Origin: a sulfur-oxidizing endosymbiont of Gigantopelta aegis
GTDB taxonomy: Bacteria; Pseudomonadota; Gammaproteobacteria; GRL18
NCBI RefSeq assembly: GCF_016097415.1
Contig: NZ_JAEHGE010000001.1
Coordinates: 2,343,157 to 2,407,156, forward strand
DNA: 64,000 nt
Direction: 5' to 3'
Part shown: one piece after another, positions 1-9,712 of the stretch
Layout: each line of letters starts with the position of its first letter
Numbering within the stretch: position 1 is the stretch's first letter
Program-made: the position numbers and the translations under genes
Notes under the pieces: model-generated
Told to the model about the DNA's origin: nothing
What the model saw: the letters and a program-made list of their open reading frames with translations, nothing else
Databases searched by the model: none

Positions 1-477
1 TGAGGAGTCACAACGAGAAATTGTCTATATGCTCGGTGAAGCGGTAGAATCTCGTTCCAATGAAACCGGCTTTCATTTGAAGCGAGTGGCGCAACTATCG
101 GGTATTTTAGCCAGAAAACTTAAATTGCCTGATACCCATGTTGATTTAATCATTCAGGCTTCACCGCTACATGATTTAGGAAAAATTGGTATTCCTGATC
201 ATATTTTACATAAGCCGGGTAAATTGATGCTGAAGAATGGGAAGTAATGAAGAGTCATGTCAAAATCGGTCATGATATGATGAAAAATTCGCATAAAAAA
301 GTGTTTCGTATTGGTTCGTTAATTGCTTTAGCGAGTAAGCGATGTTACAAAAGTCCTTGAATATGGATGACGTTTTTGATTATCTAAAAACAGTGCAGGG
401 AGTCAATTTGATCCGAATATGATTGCTTTATTATTAGAGGAAAACAAACGATTGAAAATCTTTATAGGCATTTAAAG
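1..477 (+). pseudogene. HD-GYP domain phosphodiesterase remnant, 5' end outside window
   Basis: The reading frame enters from the left edge and encodes the core of an HD-GYP domain, a family that typically hydrolyses cyclic di-GMP. The metal-binding HD motif (ASPLHDLGKIGIPD) and the following KPGK are clear. At about 236 the frame is lost; shifting it restores the expected continuation EEWEVMKSHVKIGHDMM. Near 340-420 a second break, probably with a small deletion, separates the expected C-terminal pieces (DVFDYL; then SQFDPNMIALLLE in another frame). The product as given cannot be a full domain. The GYP residues are just after the first break and are not intact in one frame. Confidence 0.75.
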
Positions 478-531
478 TAGAGCTTTTTAGAAATAATACC
501 TTAGTAGTAAAAAGCAGGGGTAAACTTATTA

Positions 532-630
532 TTAAATAGTGATATTGAAAATCAAACCAATAGCCAGTAGAGCGATCAAAGCTGCTGCCGATAGGGTAAC
601 AGTTTTAACGATATTCAGTGTTGTTGTCAT
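532..630 (-). CDS. Small single-pass membrane protein, 32 aa
   Basis: A 32-codon frame begins at ATG (630 reading leftward) and ends at TAA (532). It is preceded by a strong purine-rich ribosome site (GGAAGGAAG) about seven bases upstream, the main reason to call it. The product starts MTTTLNIVKTV and then has a hydrophobic stretch of about 20 residues (LSAAALIALLAIGLIF), so one membrane span with a short basic N-terminus is likely. It lies downstream of tRNA-Asn and its terminator on the same strand. I do not recognise the family and infer no function. Confidence 0.55.
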   Translation of the reverse strand: MTTTLNIVKTVTLSAAALIALLAIGLIFNITI

Positions 631-694
631 TTTAGGCTTCCTTCCAATTTTTTAATCAAATCAATCAATGTTTTTTACTACAAAAAGATATAAA

Positions 695-741
695 AAAGGC
701 TCTGAGGGCATACTTAATAGTGTATGTCTCTCAAAGCCTTT
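695..741 (-). terminator. Rho-independent terminator of tRNA-Asn
   Basis: An inverted repeat of about 19 bp (AAAGGCTNTGAG... paired with its complement) surrounds an 8-base loop. Read on the minus strand it is followed by a run of T, directly after the tRNA-Asn 3' end. Its position and form fit intrinsic termination of the tRNA transcript. Confidence 0.8.
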
Positions 742-748
742 ATATGTA

Positions 749-823
749 TGGCTCCCCAAGCATGATTCGAACATGCGACCAAGTGATTAACAGTCACCTA
801 CTCTACCGCTGAGCTATTGGGGA
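749..823 (-). tRNA. tRNA-Asn (GTT anticodon)
   Basis: On the minus strand the sequence folds as a standard cloverleaf. The acceptor arm TCCCCAA pairs with TTGGGGA, the D-loop holds AGCTCAGCGGTAGAG, the anticodon loop CTGTTAA reads GTT, and the T-arm contains GTTCGAATC. The 3' CCA is encoded (749-751). The anticodon assigns asparagine. A promoter lies upstream and an intrinsic terminator downstream, so it appears to be a single-gene transcription unit. Confidence 0.95.
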
Positions 824-865
824 ATTGTTGCAAACTTCTGTCAGTCATCAGAAGCAACGAAGGCT

Positions 866-893
866 ATTCTATGCATTTTGATTTTAATGTCAA
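866..893 (-). promoter_or_regulatory. Sigma-70 promoter of tRNA-Asn
   Basis: On the minus strand a perfect -35 hexamer TTGACA (893-888) is separated by 16 bp from TAGAAT (871-866). The predicted start would fall about 35-40 bases before the mature tRNA 5' end. Seen by inspection only. Confidence 0.65.
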
Positions 894-948
894 GAAACAT
901 TGTAAATAAAATTCATTTTTTTTATAACTGCCATATAAAATCAGTCAC

Positions 949-1497
949 TTAACTGCAAGCAGATGTTTTGTTGCTTGTTTTTCCTGTTGCCATTCTAGCG
1001 CGTCCTGTACGCGAAATAATGACACGTTGAACAAACTGAGTGCCATTACGACTACAAAGTGTAAATGTGCCATTGGTGCTGCTATGACCATCGGAATAAT
1101 AGCGCACATAGTTAGAGGAGCCAAAGCCTTTGTATTGCAGTGATAAGCTCTTTGAGAGGGCTTGCTGAACATAAAAACTTCTTCATAAGCATTGCGCTTA
1201 TTATTGCCATCCTGATCAGAAAAATAAGCCAGCCATCAGACCATTTTGCGCTAGGTGTGCATTGTTGGCCATTATTGCTCTTACACAGCAGCACTCTACT
1301 CTTATGTTTAATGGCTTCTGAACGGGCTAGCTGATGATGGTGGAATAAAATATTCAACTGAGCTGATTGGTGATTATGGCTGAGGATGTCAGCAAAGGCA
1401 GGCACTGCTGTTGTGAGTAAAATACTGGCATGGCCAGAGTGATGAGCAGTTCAATTAAAGTAAAGCCTCGAAGCTGTTGTTCGTTATGTCGTATCAT
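949..1497 (-). pseudogene. fimT: GspH/FimT-type pseudopilin, frame-disrupted
   Basis: The minus-strand frame starts at ATG 1497 and shows the class III prepilin signature RGFTLIELLITLA, where cleavage follows the G and the hydrophobic helix drives assembly into a type IV pilus or type II secretion pseudopilus. One frame later it continues with ILLTTAVPAFADIL and a GspH-like region (SRVLLCKS, WSDGWLIF). A further shift gives SNYVRYYSDG, the usual FimT C-terminal part, and SRTGRARM, ending at TAA 949. At least three single-base shifts are needed to read the whole protein of about 180 aa, all at conserved places, so family and order are secure although no single frame is complete. No other pilin gene is adjacent. 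Confidence 0.75.
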
Positions 1498-1548
1498 TGG
1501 AAATCCTTTTCAAGTAATGGTGGTAATTAAAGTGAACAAATAAAGTAA

Positions 1549-1670
1549 CTAGTGTCCATCCGTTTATTCTAGAATTATTTGATAATTGTGACCGTAGGGT
1601 GGGCACGCTTTTGTGCCCACGCTGAAAATGTGCATATAAAGAACCCTATTTACGGATAAACACTCACTAG
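1549..1670. repeat. MITE-like inverted-repeat element with an internal hairpin
   Basis: This is most of the gene-free stretch 1498-1907. Imperfect terminal inverted repeats (CTAGTGTCCATCCGTTTAT at the left; its near-complement TTTACGGATAAACACTCACTAG at the right) bound about 120 bp. Inside is a perfect 8-bp hairpin (GTGGGCAC/GTGCCCAC, 1599-1620) preceded by GTAGG. A related element, with the shared core AACCCTATTTACGG and the flank GAAGTTTA, lies at 39927-40005. It encodes nothing visible. From 1671 to 1907 I see no gene. Confidence 0.45.
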
Positions 1671-1907
1671 ATGAAGTTTATAGCAATGGAATTGCTGTCT
1701 GAAGAGGTAAAGCGTGGTTAAAGCTGTAAGAAAAGTGTGATTTTTTGTGTCAGACTTAACGTACAATGATATTTTTGCTGTTTTTGTTAATAAACTGTGA
1801 AGCTAGGCAAAAAAAAGAACTAAAAATAGACTAAACTAATAGTTCATCGTATAAAAGGATGCAGTGCGAGAAATTAAACACTTTTTGGGGAGAAGTGGAA
1901 AGTAGTG

Positions 1908-3093
1908 ATGAGTCATTTTGAACAAAAAAAATACCATGCAGCAATCAGTGGATGAAAATAGTCAGCTCAAAGCACAGCTTAAGCAATTATTGAGCAATGC
2001 CCATGAAAACCAGCTGAAACTGAAACGTTTTGAGCAAATAGAGTTTAAATTAATGGCTGCTGAATCCATTGAGCAGTTATTGGTCATTATTCGTGATGAA
2101 TATACTAGCCTGTTCAAGCTGGATGATTGTGCTTTATTGCTTGAAGATGAGAATCTTTCTTTGCGCCGCCTCATTCCGGATGGGCTTCAAAATACGCCCA
2201 ATGATCATTTTTTAACCTTATTAAATTTCCCTGTTGAACTGGAAAAATTACACTATTTGCCGACAGAGCTGATGACTGGGTTTTACCATTCTAATCATCA
2301 TCAATGGCTGATGAATAATCCACATATTGAATCCATTGCAGTGATGCCCTTAATGCGTCATGGTAGAAAAATAGGTGTCTTTTGTTGCGGTAGTTATGAT
2401 CGCACACGTTTTCAAGCCCATGCCGCTTGTGATTTTTACAGCGTCTGTCTTTTATCATGGCTGTTTGTATCGAAAATGCTCTTAATTTAGAACGCCTTAA
2501 ACTGAGTAGCATGACTGATGCATTAACTCAGGTGCATAATCGACGTTTTTGATCAACGTTTGCCTCAAGAATTGTCCAGAAATGATCGCGCCTTGACGGC
2601 AATATCTTGTTTATTTCTCGATATCGACCATTTTAAACAAGTCAATGACACTTATGGTCATGGGGTGGGTGATGATGTTTTATGTCAGGTGGCTCAACGC
2701 ATTCAAACCGGGCTGAGAACACATGACATTCTGGCTCGATATGGCGGTGAAGAATTTGCTGTGTTATTACCGGACACCAGCAATGATGAAGCCATGATGG
2801 TCGCTCAGCGTATCATCGATGCGGTGAATAAAGATCGTATCGTTATTGATAAAAATGTCATTTTAACTATTACCATTTCTGCGGGTGTTTCAACTCTTAT
2901 GACTGATGATACAATGATTGATGATACAAGGTCTGATTCATTAAATGATATCAAGTCATTGGGAATGAAATTACTATCAACGGCAGATGAAGCACTCTAT
3001 GATGCTAAAAAACAGGGTAGAAACCGCGCCATTAATGCCGGTTTGTTAGCCTTGATTGATTCAGTAGAATGTTCACAAAAATTTCAATGTTGA
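1908..3093 (+). pseudogene. DUF484/GAF-like sensor with GGDEF domain (diguanylate cyclase), frame-disrupted
   Basis: The N-terminal part (about 190 aa) starts with a short coiled coil and continues as a GAF/DUF484-like domain (VMPLMRHGRKIGVF). The C-terminal part is a GGDEF domain with DALTQVHNRRFFD, LDIDHFKQVND and the active-site motif GGEEF. An inhibitory I-site RTHD lies five residues before GGEEF, so product inhibition by c-di-GMP is expected. Shifts are needed near 2440 and 2550. The best start, ATG 1908 after GGAGAAG, is out of frame with the rest by one base in an A8 run; otherwise TTG 1918 or ATG 1936 would serve. The protein would synthesise c-di-GMP in the cytoplasm if intact. Confidence 0.75.
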
Positions 3094-3142
3094 AATTCCC
3101 TTACTAAAACAAATAATTTTTAGCTATTCTTTTGGAAAACCT

Positions 3143-3807
3143 ATGCAACTGAGTGACAGCCTCATTAAACGAAAATCCACCCGTGCTTTTTTAAATAAAC
3201 CTGTTGAGACAGAAAAAATTCAACAGATTTTAAATCTCGCGCGTCACGCCCCCTCCGGTGTTAATACTCAACCCTGGCAGGTTGCAGTGGTGAGTGGTGC
3301 AACTAAAAGTCGCCTGCAAGAAAAATTAGAAGCGGCTTTTCGTTCCGGTGTTAAAGCAAAAATGGACTATCAATACTATCCTCAACAATGGCTTGAGCCA
3401 TTTAAAAGTCGTCGTAAGGCCTGTGGTTTAAAAATGTATAGTACTTTAAATATTGCCCGGGAAGACAAGGACAAACAATTGGAGCAATGGGCAGCTAATT
3501 ATCGTGCCTTTGATGCCCCGGTAATGCTGTTGTTCTTTTTAGATGCCAGTGCTGAACAGGATCCTTTCTTGATTATGGTATGTTTTTGCAATCTTTGATG
3601 CTAGCGGCGGTGGATCAGGGGCTGGCAACCTGTCCCCAGGCAGCACTGACGGAATATCCTGATATTGTAAAGGAAGAACTAGGGCATAAGGAAGAGGATT
3701 TATTGATCTGTGGTATGGCATTGGGCTATGAAGATTGTGATGCATTGGTGAATAGTTATCGCACCGAAAGAGAAGACATGAGTGGCTTTACTTGTTTTTT
3801 TGACTAA
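3143..3807 (+). pseudogene. Nitroreductase-family flavoprotein, one frameshift
   Basis: The N-terminal half has the FMN-binding pattern of nitroreductases (IKRKSTRAFLNKPV, then RHAPSGVNTQPWQ at residues 34-46). The second half in another frame has the typical MLAAVDQGLATCPQAAL and the C-terminal GMALGYED. One indel near 3565-3580 separates them; repaired, the protein would be about 220 aa, the usual family length. These enzymes reduce nitro or quinone substrates with NAD(P)H. The substrate is not predictable. It stands alone between the GGDEF gene and a truncated gene. Confidence 0.75.
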
Positions 3808-3932
3808 GTTTATGAAAAGAGGGAATATTCAGCCAAATAAACACTAATTAGACAGGCAAGGGCATGAAAATATGCTAAATTAGGGGCTGAAATTTAACTT
3901 GGGCACAACTTGGGCACAAATAGAACAATAAG

Positions 3933-4048
3933 ATGACTCAAACACAAGCTAACAATACCTATTCCGTCGATGTGTTAATGCTACAGGCTCGTCAATTGGC
4001 GGCTAATTACCGTCGTGCGACAGGCAAAACCCTGGCTGGTGTCACAAG
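3933..4048 (+). pseudogene. 5' fragment of an unrecognised gene, cut by a rearrangement junction
   Basis: About 38 codons from ATG 3933 (MTQTQANNTYSVDVLMLQ... ATGKTLAG) look like a genuine gene start. Coding then stops abruptly where the inverted copy of the RM gene begins, near 4048. Nothing after the junction continues the protein. Upstream, an 11-bp direct repeat (AACTTGGGCAC, twice, about 3897-3918) precedes the start and could be an operator. The family is not recognised; no 3' remainder was found elsewhere in the window. Confidence 0.5.
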
Positions 4049-5939
4049 CCATAACTCTTTATGTTTCTTATTATCTGCATCAAATTCTGGTAAATTCATG
4101 TGTTTAAACACATTACCCACTTGAATTGAAATATTATGACTATCAATAAAAGCTTGTACTGTAGAGCTGTTTAGTAAACCACAAAGATAATAGGCTGGCT
4201 CTGAATCATAAAAATCAACAAAAAACAATTTGTGGTCGGGAACAAAAACTTTTGACCACTGATAGGATCGTTACCTTTTGTAATGACTGCCGCTCTAAAT
4301 GATTTATTGCCAGGCTGTTCAGGCCATACCACTTTAAATGGTGCGAAAGTATAACTGCCAACATTTGAAATACAGAAATAAGGTGCGTGTTCTGTCATTC
4401 GTTTGCTATATGTTGATCTTAAAATAAGCTGGTCTTGATAGGTGCTAAAAAATCCTTCACACTTTGGTTTGTCTTCCATGTCATTTTCACAATCTTCTAA
4501 TAACTGTTTTGTGATCCCCTTATTAGGCACCAGTACATATAAATCTTTTTTGATTGAGACATAACATTCCTGTATATCTCCAGCCCCCTTAACTAAAGGA
4601 TATAGAAAATCAGGTTCTATCCAAAACTTTCTTGCTGGTTTTACTTTTTCATTTCTTCCAAAGTCAGGGCAGGTTTTAATTTGCACCAAATTATTATTTT
4701 TATTTGTATCAATAATTTTTACAAAATAAATACCATTTAATTCTGTGGTTACTCCTTTTCTGCCGTTAACCCAAGTGCTTGCACCAGTGATCTTTTAAAT
4801 GCTTTAAAACCACCTTTCGGTGTAATAGCCCATGGTGAATCACCTCCCGTAACAGGGGTTGCCTCACACTTATCAATGTCAACTGAATCAAGAGCTTCTT
4901 GTTTTGTGAGGTGAGCAGGGATTGCTTTTTTATTTCCTTTAGCCGCTTCCCATATAGCATAGGGTATAGGATATTTTATTGTGTTACCTTTGCATTTTTT
5001 AGCAATAAAAATAGCTGTTTTATTGGCTGCATCAGGAAATGGCTTTAAAGCTTTTAGATCATCAATCCCTACAGGTTGAATGATCTGATTATTTCCGATA
5101 TAAAATGATCGAAAACCTGCTGAAGATGGTGATTGAAAATGAGTTTGCGTGATAACAAATGCTAAAATTCCGTCTTCATCTTTGAGCCATTTATCTGCAA
5201 CGGTATAGGTGATCATTCCTGATATATCAAGTTCATTTCCACCATGAAATTTTGTTTTTGAGAAAATTCCATAATGATCACAGGTTGGCTTTATACGTTC
5301 ACGGTATAATTCGGGTAATTTTGACCATCTGACCCAAGGTGGATTACCAACAACCACATCAAACTTTCCTGCAATAGCAGACCAGAAGAAATTACGCACT
5401 ATACGAAACCAGATACCATTCCAGTTTCTTTCATGTAAATCCAGAATTTTTTCATAAGTATGCTTGAGTGGTGATCTCCATTCTTTCATTTCATTGGATG
5501 TAATTAATTTTTTTGTATTAATTTTTTTCTGTCTCACGCCACTGAGTACTTTTTGAAACTAAATTATCCATTAGTAAAAATACGGAATCTAAACGACTTC
5601 TATCAAAAGCCAATTCTGAAGGCAATAAAATTTCAAGATCGGCTACTTCACTACCAATTTTATAAGAGACAATCAATTCATCTTTTTAGGATTTCGAGCT
5701 GGGGAATACACTGCATCCGCTAAAAGAATCGGTATTTCTATATCTGTTCCTTTGTTATTGTCTAATAAATCAGAAATAGCGATTAATATATTCACTCGGG
5801 CAGTCTGGACTGCTAAAGGATTTAAATTTTCACAACGGTAATTGTTACAATATCTTCACGGCACAGGCTGAGGAGCCGATGGCCGTCAACGGTAATGGGC
5901 GGCATTTATGTCGCCTTTTACCCTCTTCAATCAATCGAT

Positions 5940-6748
5940 TTAAGCTATTTCCTGCTGTATTTCATAATCGACTGGTGACAAATAATCATTAGCCGAATGA
6001 AGTCGCTCCCGATTATAAAATACCTCAATATATTCAAATATTGCCTGCTTTGCTTCTACTCTGGTTTTGAATCGACAATGGTGCGTCAATTCAGTTTTCA
6101 AACTATGAACTGATACAGCATTGTCCCAGCAGCTCATAGACTGAATATTGGACTATCAGAGGCTATCTCGGTCAGTATGCCAAAGCAATCCATCCATTGG
6201 TTTACGCTTCCATATGGCCATCAGTAAAGCATCATTGACTAGCTTGGCTTTCATTCGCTCATCCATCGACCAGCCAACAATTTGCCTAGAGAATAAGTCA
6301 ATGACAACCGCTAAATATAACCAGCCTTCCTTGGTGGCAATATAGGTAATATCACCCACATAGTAGCGATCAGGTTGAGAGACAGTAAACTCTCTTTCCA
6401 GTAAATTTGGAGATATACGCTTATTATGCTTGGAATTAGTCGTCGCTTTAAAGCGTCTCTTCGTTTTACAAAACAAACCGGCTTTTTTCATTAATCGACC
6501 AATTCTCCGGCGGCTTATATGAACGCCTTTTTCAGCCAGTTTTCTTTTTAAGACGACGGGTTCCATAAGTCTTGCGACTGTCTTCAAACAGTTTTTTAGC
6601 TGCTCAGTAAGCGCTTCATTTTCTTTCTCTCTATCCGTTTTAGGAGAGCTAACCCAATCATAATAGCAACTACGGAAACATCCATAAAACGGCACAGAAT
6701 CGTTACCGGGTAATCTTTAGCCTGATCAGTTATCCATGCGTACTTCAC
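5940..6748 (-). pseudogene. IS3 transposase orfB, copy A, degraded
   Basis: DDE integrase-type transposase. Recognisable pieces are [18 protein letters not shown] (first Asp), a truncated HTDRGSQY region that has lost about 30 codons near 6150, and the C-terminal [10 protein letters not shown]. The deletion removes the second catalytic Asp context and the segment leading to the Glu. It also carries the A6C slippery string shared with the other copies. Not functional. Confidence 0.8.
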
Positions 6749-7043
6749 AAAGTTTCCCTTGCAAAGTACGCTGTGGCCTTTTTAATAAATCACGCTCCTG
6801 AATCACTTTTGCCAATTCTTTTTTCAGACGTTTTACTTCATCATAAATGTGTTCATCACTTCTATTGGCTACCGTCTTCACCGGTTTGGAATATTTACTG
6901 ATCCAGGTATGTAGAGTATTTACATTAACACCTAGCTCCCTGGCAGTCTGAGAAACGGGTTGATCCGTCTCATTAGCTAATTTGACAGCTGATTCTTTAA
7001 ATTCTGATGTATAGCTTTTATTCGGTTTTTTTTGTTTGATCAT
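6726..7043 (-). CDS. IS3 orfA (HTH protein), copy A
   Basis: A 105-aa frame with a helix-turn-helix (SQTARELGVNVNTLHTWISKY) and a leucine-zipper-like tail (VKRLKKELAKVIQERDLL), typical of IS3 OrfA, which binds the IS ends and regulates OrfAB. The C-terminus [13 protein letters not shown] is out of frame with the usual KKATAYFA ending by one base in an A5 run, in this and the other full copies. An 8-A run near the start makes this copy begin at the second ATG. Confidence 0.7.
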   Translation of the reverse strand: MIKQKKPNKSYTSEFKESAVKLANETDQPVSQTARELGVNVNTLHTWISKYSKPVKTVANRSDEHIYDEVKRLKKELAKVIQERDLLKRPQRTLQGKLCEVRMDN

Positions 7044-7561
7044 TCATTTTAGGTCACACTTTTTATCTTTTAGTTATTTTAAGTTGTGTGTCCGGTTAAG
7101 TATAGCCACATTATTGTTTATGATGTGTTTTAACACTTCTAAATCACCCCACCCATCATCTGTTGCTTGTATTTTTATTTTCCTGATTAAAGCCAGTAAG
7201 AAAGAAGCTGAACCACATGTTGATCAAGAAATCGTTGAGTTAAAAAAATTTTTTACATTGATTCTATCCAGAGTGACTTCAACCAACCATTCTGGTGTAT
7301 AAAATTCACCCAGACTTTTTCGTAGCTCATTTGGCACGAGATCTTGATAAAACGACTTAAGAACATCTTTTGAACGTGCGGAAGTTAATTTATCCGCTCT
7401 ATACATGGAGAATGAAAGCAAAATACCTTTTAATCCATCAATTATTACAACTTCTGCACCAAGAATTTTTATCAAAAGAGAGTTGTAAGTATGTATGACA
7501 AAAAGTGCAACAGGGATCTTCAATTCTTCAGACTTTTTTGTTCAGAGAAATTGATTGCATA

Positions 7562-7882
7562 AACAGTCGCCATACCAACATCAGCAACTTCACAGATTCG
7601 CCTTAAAGGGATTTATTCATTAGAAGTTTGAAAATAAGATTGTTTTTATGAGGCTGTTTTTGACCAGTTGTAGATTGTTTAACTGAAAATGTTTTCTTAC
7701 AAGACTTGCATCGATAACGACTAGAACCTGATTTTGTTTTCCCAAAAGACTGGTAAAATTCTTTTCCTAACTTAATACTAATGAGATTATTTTTACATGA
7801 ATTATCAGGGCATGACACCTCTGGAGTTTCTTTTAAATATTCTTCAATTCTGCTGTAATTCATCCCAAATTCCTTTGATTCT
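7562..7882 (-). pseudogene. Fragment of the zinc-ribbon transposase-like gene (inverted copy)
   Basis: Matches 54284-54603 of the fuller gene in inverted orientation. It keeps two cysteine-pair motifs (CPDNSCKNN and CKSCKKTF) and ends where sequence corresponding to about 54600-57978 has been deleted, joining directly to the RM fragment. At its other end (about 7882) it abuts the truncated dusC. No start or function remains. Confidence 0.75.
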
Positions 7883-8641
7883 GAGGTGTGCTTTTATCGT
7901 CTAAGGCATTTTTTATCTGCAAGGCCAGATCAGGTGTTACCATCGCACCACGTCCCAACATAATACTTGAACAGTGACTACGTTCTTTACAACGATAATA
8001 ATCATCCACACTCCAGACCTCACCATTGGCAATAATGGGGATCGTCAGCTGATCTGCAAGCGGTGCTAAAGCATCCCAATAAGCAGGTGGACGGTAGCCA
8101 TCTTTTTTGTCCGGGCGTGAATAGTGAGCCAGTCAGCCCCTGCATCCTGAATCGCCTGGGCATTATCATGAGCCAGGGATTGATCATCAAAGCCAAGGCG
8201 CATCTTTGCCGTGACCGGAATATTGGCTGGCACAGCCTGACGCACAGAATAAACTAATTGGTTGATGCGATCAGGAAATTTGAGCAGACTAGCACCGCCA
8301 TCACGGCGGTTGACAGTCTTTGCAGGACAACCAAAATTGAGATCAATACCTTCAGCGCCAAGACTAACCGCCTTGGCTGCATTGTCGGCCATGGCTGAAT
8401 TATCACTGCCTAATAATTGTAAAAAAATCGGCGTGCCGGATTTGGTATGGCTGATCTTTTGTCCCGAATCAGGATTTATATTCAACTCAGGAAAACGCCG
8501 ATAAAAAACACGGGTGGGGAATAAGGTATTAGTGATCCGCAAAAATTCTGTGACACATAAGTCATAGCCACCAATAGCGGTTAAAATTTCACGGGCATAA
8601 GCATCCGTTAGTCCATCCATGGGTGCCAAAACTATTTTCAT
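7883..8641 (-). pseudogene. dusC: tRNA-dihydrouridine synthase (DusC-like), frameshifted and 3'-truncated
   Basis: FMN enzyme that reduces uridine to dihydrouridine in tRNA. The protein opens with MKIVLAPMDGLTDAY and contains DLCVTEF, the strongly conserved LNFGCPAKTVNRRDGGASLL (the Cys is the catalytic acid) and HARTK. A single-base shift near 8100 is needed to continue into YRPPAYWDALAPLADQLTIPI, ANGEVWS and LGRGAM. The pattern DLCxTEF fits DusC better than DusA or DusB. About 250 of some 310 residues are present; the C-terminus is lost at the junction with the inverted duplication near 7883. It lies 27 bp after moeB on the same strand, probably one operon. Confidence 0.8.
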
Positions 8642-8668
8642 CGTCGATCTTACTCAGGAGTTAGGGAA

Positions 8669-9418
8669 TTAAGTGTTCGAACAAACCGGGCATTGTGGAT
8701 CGGCAGGTAGTTTTAAGGTACGCCAATCCATTGTATAGGCATCTAATAAGAGTAAGCGTGATACCAAAGGTTTACCAATAGACATAATAAGCTTCATCGC
8801 CTCAACGGCCTGGACACTACCAATGATTCCGACCACTGGAGACAAAACGCCATTTTCAGAACACGTAGTTGCCACATCATTTGCATCGTCTTTATATAAA
8901 CAACGATAACAAGACCCTTCGCCCTGATTGGCAAAGACAATTACCTGACCTTCCATGCGAATTGCCGCACCTGAAACGAGTGGTGTACGAGCTTGATAGC
9001 AAACCTGATTGAGTAAAAAACGAGCGTCAAAGTTATCCGTGCCATCTATAACCACATCAGCGCATTGAGCTTGTGCTAGCAAGGCTGGTTCATCAAGCTT
9101 GTGGCTTAAAGCAGTGACTTGAATATGGGGGTTGAGTTGTAAGAGGGTTTCTTTGGCTGACTCCGCTTTATTTTGCCCGATGCGTTGCTCAGAAGAATGA
9201 ATGATTTGTCGTTGTAAATTGGATAAATCGACCTCATCAAAATCACAGATCACTAAGTGGCCAACGCCAGCCGATGCAAGATACATTGCTATCGGTGAGC
9301 CTAAACCACCCATGCCGATAATCAATACGCGGGCATTGAGTAGCTTTTCCTGACCCTCAATACCGACATAGGGCAACATGATTTGTCGTGAGTAACGCAG
9401 TAATTGATCATCATTCAT
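8669..9418 (-). CDS. moeB: MoeB/ThiF-family sulfur-carrier adenylyltransferase
   Basis: Activates the C-terminal glycine of a MoaD- or ThiS-type sulfur carrier by adenylation. The 249-aa protein has the ATP-binding GMGGLGSP (residues 35-42) with the following acidic strand ICDFDEVDLSNLQRQ, the carrier-contact region (DGTDNFDARFLLN), and two zinc-binding cysteine pairs (CYRCLY and CPVC near the C-terminus). Length is that of MoeB without a rhodanese domain. It starts at ATG 9418 and is followed closely by dusC. MoeB and ThiF cannot be separated with certainty; no moa or thi neighbour is present. Confidence 0.88.
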   Translation of the reverse strand: MNDDQLLRYSRQIMLPYVGIEGQEKLLNARVLIIGMGGLGSPIAMYLASAGVGHLVICDFDEVDLSNLQRQIIHSSEQRIGQNKAESAKETLLQLNPHIQVTALSHKLDEPALLAQAQCADVVIDGTDNFDARFLLNQVCYQARTPLVSGAAIRMEGQVIVFANQGEGSCYRCLYKDDANDVATTCSENGVLSPVVGIIGSVQAVEAMKLIMSIGKPLVSRLLLLDAYTMDWRTLKLPADPQCPVCSNT

Positions 9419-9712
9419 AATAGCTAATCTACCAGCTTAAAGGACTCTTTATATTGGAGCGTATTTTATCTGATTTAAGAACATGAAGATATGATCAGAG
9501 AAAAATAAGCGAATAGAGCATTTGTTAAGTTGTTTTTTAAAAGTGATGTGACTTATTTATTGATATAACTTAAGAAAAAGTTAATAAAGTGAATAATATC
9601 TATGGTCAAAACTTTACTTTATGAAACTCTGAGTTAGAATGACTAATAAGGGTTTGATCATTTTCGATCCTAAACAAAAATGTTTTTGGTTATTTTATCC
9701 AGTGAGAAAAAA
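9419..9712. other. Intergenic region upstream of moeB and adk
   Basis: About 290 AT-rich bases separate the divergent moeB and adk genes and should contain both promoters. I see no RNA gene, repeat or convincing hexamer pair. Confidence 0.4.

Larger units (their letters stand above)
5827..7113 (-). mobile_element. IS3-family element type 1, copy A (right end deleted)
   Basis: The left terminal repeat TAATGTGGCTATACTT...CCGGACA is present (ending at 7113), inserted in RM copy 1 after a sequence matching 58618. The right end is missing: homology to the complete copies stops near 5827 in the non-coding tail and joins RM sequence about 19 bp further on than the insertion point. A deletion thus removed the right inverted repeat plus a few RM bases. 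It differs from copies C and D by small internal deletions. Confidence 0.85.
4048..7545 (-). pseudogene. Inverted, rearranged copy of the type IIG-like RM gene (copy 1)
   Basis: Read on the minus strand, this duplicates the RM gene at 57338-60510 almost base for base but with pieces missing. Roughly 7550-7440 matches 57978-58090. The segment corresponding to 58092-58290 is deleted. About 7440-7114 matches 58291-58618. An IS3-family copy is then inserted, and 5828-4048 matches 58638-60416. The methylase NPPW motif (GNPPWVRW, near 5340) is present. Motif I (DPTCGS) sits at about 7225 but its frame is disturbed, and the last 30 or so codons are lost at the 4048 junction. Some frames are intact here where copy 2 is shifted (near 4570) and the reverse near 4240. 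No active protein is expected. Confidence 0.8.

Noticed and set aside
3897-3918. Direct repeat AACTTGGGCAC as a plasmid-type iteron
   Set aside because: Only two copies, next to a truncated gene; at most an operator, not enough to call separately.
4749-5537. A separate adenine methylase gene
   Set aside because: It is the middle piece of RM copy 1; flanking frames continue the same protein and match 57338-60510.
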